DNA of 64,000 nucleotides, taken from assembly GCF_013386115.1 (NCBI RefSeq), contig NZ_JACAOR010000011.1, positions 434,001-498,000 of the forward strand, read 5' to 3'. Below are positions 61,485 through 64,000 of the stretch, in pieces; within the stretch, counting starts at the first letter, position 1, and each line of letters starts with the position of its first letter. Below the pieces are notes generated by a model. That model ran no database searches, was not told where the DNA came from, and saw only the letters and a program-made list of their open reading frames with translations. The DNA comes from Pseudomonas gingeri. GTDB lineage: Bacteria; Pseudomonadota; Gammaproteobacteria; Pseudomonadales; Pseudomonadaceae. A program made the position numbers and the translations under genes.

Positions 61485-61964
61485 TTATTCCTGGCTGATA
61501 TCCAGCAATTGCGGCTTGGCAATCGCCAGGTAGTCGCGGGTGGCGAGGACCATGGAGGCGTCCAGGCGCCCGGCATTGAAGGCGATTTCCTCATAACGAC
61601 GGGGCAGGGCAGGGTCGACGATCAGTTGGATCCGCTCATCGAAGACGAACGGCGGAATCGCGCCGATCCGGCAACCGGTCAGCGCCATGGCGGTTTCGGC
61701 CTTCACCAGTTCGGCCTTTTTCCCGCCCAGGGCGGCGCCGAGTTTTTTCATGTCGAGCTTCTGGTCACCCGGCAGGATGGCCAGGGCATAACGCTCGGCC
61801 TGGCCCTTGAGGGCGCAGAGCATGGCCTTGGCGCCCTGGCCCGGTTCGGTGCCACGGATCTGCGCGACCCGCGCCGACTGGCCCTCGGCGTCGTGCAGCA
61901 AGACACGGTAGCTGGCGGCATGGGCGTCCAGCAGGCTGACCAGTTGATCGAAGATCGGATACAT
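61485..61964 (-). CDS. YbaK/EbsC family aminoacyl-tRNA deacylase (YeaK/ProXp-ST1-like)
   Basis: This 159-residue cytosolic protein belongs to the YbaK/ProRS-INS superfamily of trans-editing deacylases. Blocks RVAQIRGTEPGQGAKAML, AIPPFVFDERIQLIVDP and YEEIAFNAGRLDASMVL resemble E. coli YeaK (ProXp-ST1), which removes mis-attached amino acids from tRNA, more than YbaK itself. It is the last gene of the dioxygenase-TSUP-deacylase operon, 10 bases after the transporter. GAGGAA precedes the ATG. Confidence 0.85.
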   Translation of the reverse strand: MYPIFDQLVSLLDAHAASYRVLLHDAEGQSARVAQIRGTEPGQGAKAMLCALKGQAERYALAILPGDQKLDMKKLGAALGGKKAELVKAETAMALTGCRIGAIPPFVFDERIQLIVDPALPRRYEEIAFNAGRLDASMVLATRDYLAIAKPQLLDISQE

Positions 61965-61974
61965 GGAGCGTTCC

Positions 61975-62739
61975 TCAGATTTGCGTGATCAGGTCATAGG
62001 AGAGCTTGCTGATCAGGATGACCAGCAGCACCAGGAACAGCGCGCGGACAAAGGGCACGCCCTTGTGCACCGCCAGCCAGGTGCCGGTCAGGGCGCCGAG
62101 GATATTGAACAGCGCCATGGGAATCGCCACCAGGTACAGCACGTTGCCGGTGGGGATGAAGAACACCAGCGCGGCGACGTTGGTCGCGATGTTCACCAGT
62201 TTCGCCGAGGCCGAGGCATGGAGGAAGTCGAAGGCGAAACAGCGGATGAACAGGAAGATCAGGAAGCTGCCGGTGCCGGGGCCGAACAGCCCGTCGTAGA
62301 AACCGATGGCGCCACCGATCAGGACCGCCAGGAGCTTTTCCCGAGTGCCGATGCGCATGGGCTTGTGCAGGGCACCAAAGTCCTTTTTCCAGAAGGTGTA
62401 GAGCGCCATCAGCACGATCAGCACCAGCACCGCCGGGCGGATCACCGATTGCGGCACGGCCGAGACCGTCGCCGCGCCGCAGAAGGCCATGACAAAGGCC
62501 GCGCAGGCCGCCGGGATCACCAGCCCCCAGTCGATCACCACCTTGCGTACGAACGACCGCGCCGCGAAGGTCGTGCCACACGCCGCGGCGACCTTGTTGG
62601 TCCCCAGCAGCGCGGCCGGCGGGGCCGTGGGCAGCACATTGAACAACGCGGGGATCTGGATCAGTCCGCCGCCGCCGACCGCCGCGTCGATAAGACCGGC
62701 ACAGAAGGCGAAGACGCAAAGGAGGGTGATATCGACCAT
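61975..62739 (-). CDS. TSUP/TauE-SafE family transporter
   Basis: The 254-residue inner-membrane protein begins MVDITLLCVFAFCAGLIDAAVGGGG; the GLIDAAVGGGG...P motif and its counterpart IGFYDGLFGPGTGSFL at about residues 140-155 are the two TSUP signature repeats. About seven or eight helices are present. The family exports sulfite, sulfoacetate or other small organic anions. ATG 62739 is preferred over an in-frame TTG at 62757. It follows the dioxygenase by four bases. Confidence 0.88.
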   Translation of the reverse strand: MVDITLLCVFAFCAGLIDAAVGGGGLIQIPALFNVLPTAPPAALLGTNKVAAACGTTFAARSFVRKVVIDWGLVIPAACAAFVMAFCGAATVSAVPQSVIRPAVLVLIVLMALYTFWKKDFGALHKPMRIGTREKLLAVLIGGAIGFYDGLFGPGTGSFLIFLFIRCFAFDFLHASASAKLVNIATNVAALVFFIPTGNVLYLVAIPMALFNILGALTGTWLAVHKGVPFVRALFLVLLVILISKLSYDLITQI

Positions 62740-62743
62740 GAAA

Positions 62744-63829
62744 TCAGGCTCTGACAATAAAGGGTTGAGTCGGGTCCAGCGGCACCACGCGGGCTGCGTC
62801 GTCGACCCCGAATACCCGGATCATCCAGCGGTCGCGGCCGTCATAGCGCGGGGCGAAACCGTCCCGGGCGTGCAGGGTCTGCTGGTTCTTGAAGATCAGC
62901 ATGTCGCCGGGCTGGAGCAGGATGTGGCGGGTGACATCGGGGTGGTTGGCGGCCGCCTCGAACAATTGCAGGGCAACGTCCGCATTGGCCGTGGTCGCGG
63001 TGACGCTGGCTTTGTTGTAGCGGCAGTGCAGGCCGCCGGATGGGGTTCTGTAGAGCAGCGGGACGCTTTCCAGGACATTGCCCTGCTTGCCGAACGAGTC
63101 CGGCCGGCGAATGGCAAAGTTCGGCTGTTGCAGTTCCTGCTCGACAAAGTCGGGCAGGCTGTCCAGCACGTCCTGGATGGCGACGATGCGCGTAGGCACG
63201 TCCAGCTCGCAACGCAGGCCGGTCAGGCTCAGGTATTCGGGGCAGGCCGACAAACCGGTGACCGCTTCGCAGGTCAGCGGCAGGTGCGGGTTGTCGACAT
63301 GCATGCCCAGGCCCAGGCGGGAGCCGAACGAGCTGGTGGTGGTTTCGTGTTCCTGCTTGGGCGAGACATGCCGGAAGACCGTGGTGTCGCTTTCTCCTTC
63401 ATACCCCACCGGCCGGGTTTCCAGCATCGCCAGGACCGACAGGATCGCGCCGGCCAGGACCGGCACCTGTTCGATACCGGGTTCGGCGTCGTAGGGCGTG
63501 GCCGGCAACCCCGGGTCGACCGGCAGGCCGCGGACAATCAGGGCCACGTCGCGGGAGCGGGGGAAGTCGCGCAGCACCTGGCGTTTCTTCGCGCCCAGCA
63601 CCGTCTCCAGCATCCGGGCGAGCGCCGGCATCTGTGCTATACCCGAAGCACTGTCAGTGATTGCGCGGTGCGCGAGGGCTTCATTCAACTGCTGATGCTC
63701 GGCGAACGAAATGTGAATTTCGGGCAGGGCCGACAAAGCGGATGCCGGCGGTTTAGGGGCCAGCCATTGCTGGCTTTCTTCACTGATCCGGGAGGCCGAT
63801 TTCCTGACTGTTTCATCCAGCTTTGACAC
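62744..63829 (-). CDS. Fe(II)/2-oxoglutarate dioxygenase, TauD/VioC-like amino-acid hydroxylase
   Basis: With GTG 63829 as start (GGAG eight bases upstream) the protein has 361 residues. The iron facial triad is H177-x-D179 (GLGMHVDNPH) and H320 (NQQTLHARDG), with R334 in the GRDRWMIRVF block binding 2-oxoglutarate. The long N-terminal part and LPLLYRTPSGG-type central loops resemble VioC/AsnO/OrfP clavaminate-synthase-like enzymes that beta-hydroxylate free amino acids such as Arg or Asn. An in-frame extension to 63991 is rejected. It heads an operon with the TSUP transporter and the YeaK-like deacylase. The substrate is unknown. Confidence 0.85.
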   Translation of the reverse strand: MSKLDETVRKSASRISEESQQWLAPKPPASALSALPEIHISFAEHQQLNEALAHRAITDSASGIAQMPALARMLETVLGAKKRQVLRDFPRSRDVALIVRGLPVDPGLPATPYDAEPGIEQVPVLAGAILSVLAMLETRPVGYEGESDTTVFRHVSPKQEHETTTSSFGSRLGLGMHVDNPHLPLTCEAVTGLSACPEYLSLTGLRCELDVPTRIVAIQDVLDSLPDFVEQELQQPNFAIRRPDSFGKQGNVLESVPLLYRTPSGGLHCRYNKASVTATTANADVALQLFEAAANHPDVTRHILLQPGDMLIFKNQQTLHARDGFAPRYDGRDRWMIRVFGVDDAARVVPLDPTQPFIVRA

Positions 63830-63898
63830 GTCCTTTGCTCCTGTATGCCTACGTCCCTGTGGGTTAAGCGCGCAGGCTAACGGAAGGGGCGTTTTTGT

Positions 63899-63927
63899 GT
63901 TGCAATGCCACATTGTGAAAAGTGCAA
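63899..63927. promoter_or_regulatory. Dyad operator between the dioxygenase operon and the LysR gene
   Basis: TTGCA (63900-63904) and TGCAA (63923-63927) form an outer dyad around CAC-ATT-GTG (63909-63917). Nested dyads in a divergent LysR intergenic gap are typical binding sites of the adjacent regulator. Confidence 0.45.
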
Positions 63928-63938
63928 CGAGGTCAGGA

Positions 63939-64000
63939 ATGGCGCTGGATATGTTGGGTGAGCTCGAAGCGTTCGCGACCGTGGCGCGCAAGCGCAGTTT
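63939..64000 (+). CDS. LysR family transcriptional regulator, 3' truncated by window
   Basis: Only 20 codons are inside the window: MALDMLGELEAFATVARKRS, matching the start of a LysR helix-turn-helix domain (LxxFxxVAxxxSF). AGG precedes the ATG. It is divergent from the dioxygenase operon, which it probably controls. Most of the protein lies outside the window. Confidence 0.85.
   Translation, partial: MALDMLGELEAFATVARKRS

Overview
This is a 64 kb chromosomal window from a GC-rich gammaproteobacterium, almost certainly a Pseudomonas of the fluorescens group. The evidence is a 1620-residue GdhB-type glutamate dehydrogenase, the mlaA-PilZ-rssB-rssC-dusA neighbourhood, a ChiC chitinase without signal peptide, a DUF6124/DUF3077-like gene, and Pseudomonas-type REP sequences. 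No rRNA, tRNA or CRISPR array was seen. All identifications come from reading the sequence and remembered family features; no database search was run.

Layout. 1-2.4 kb: the 3' part of a beta-propeller lactonase, three tiny exported or membrane proteins and a glutathione S-transferase. 2.4-7.3 kb: sbcD-sbcC (minus strand), overlapping the GST gene. 7.5-14.3 kb: a six-gene moxR/bat operon (MoxR ATPase, DUF58, DUF4381, BatA, fused BatB/BatC, BatD), mostly joined by 4-base stop/start overlaps. 14.5-15.8 kb: CDP-diacylglycerol diphosphatase and a small acidic protein. 16-25 kb: a visibly more AT-rich surface-polysaccharide cluster with one Wzm permease, two Wzt-type ATPases (one degenerate, one fused to a glycosyltransferase), a GT2 and a 1167-residue multi-glycosyltransferase. 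25.3-35.5 kb: gdhB and a 1680-residue LRR/NEL-type toxin-effector. 35.6-41.2 kb: DUF4404, a PhnX-like pseudo-phosphatase, MlaA, PilZ, the RssB/RssC regulatory pair, a REP array and dusA.

41.16-46.46 kb is an accessory island. It is bounded by two copies of the dusA 5' end exactly 5300 bases apart, a well-known integration site. No integrase remains. The island carries a beta-rich unknown protein, a RAYT-like Y1 transposase embedded in its own GGGGACGGATTTAATTTTT-type repeats, a three-gene minus-strand operon ending in a PD-(D/E)XK-like nuclease (the best candidate for an undescribed defence system here), and an AT-rich tract with GGTAA-type inverted repeats.

46.8-64 kb is a mosaic: SDR and DHA2 efflux pump, a ParE/RHH toxin-antitoxin pair, a DUF6124-like gene with an adjacent dispersed-repeat-like sequence, an AA10 polysaccharide monooxygenase plus ChiC chitinase (both without signal peptides), an ECF sigma/anti-sigma/periplasmic sensor operon, a brnTA toxin-antitoxin pair, an UppP-type phosphatase, an LprI-like protein, a GNAT acetyltransferase, a WG-repeat lipid-anchored or membrane-anchored protein, and a dioxygenase (VioC-like)/TSUP transporter/YeaK-like deacylase operon read divergently from a LysR regulator cut by the window end.
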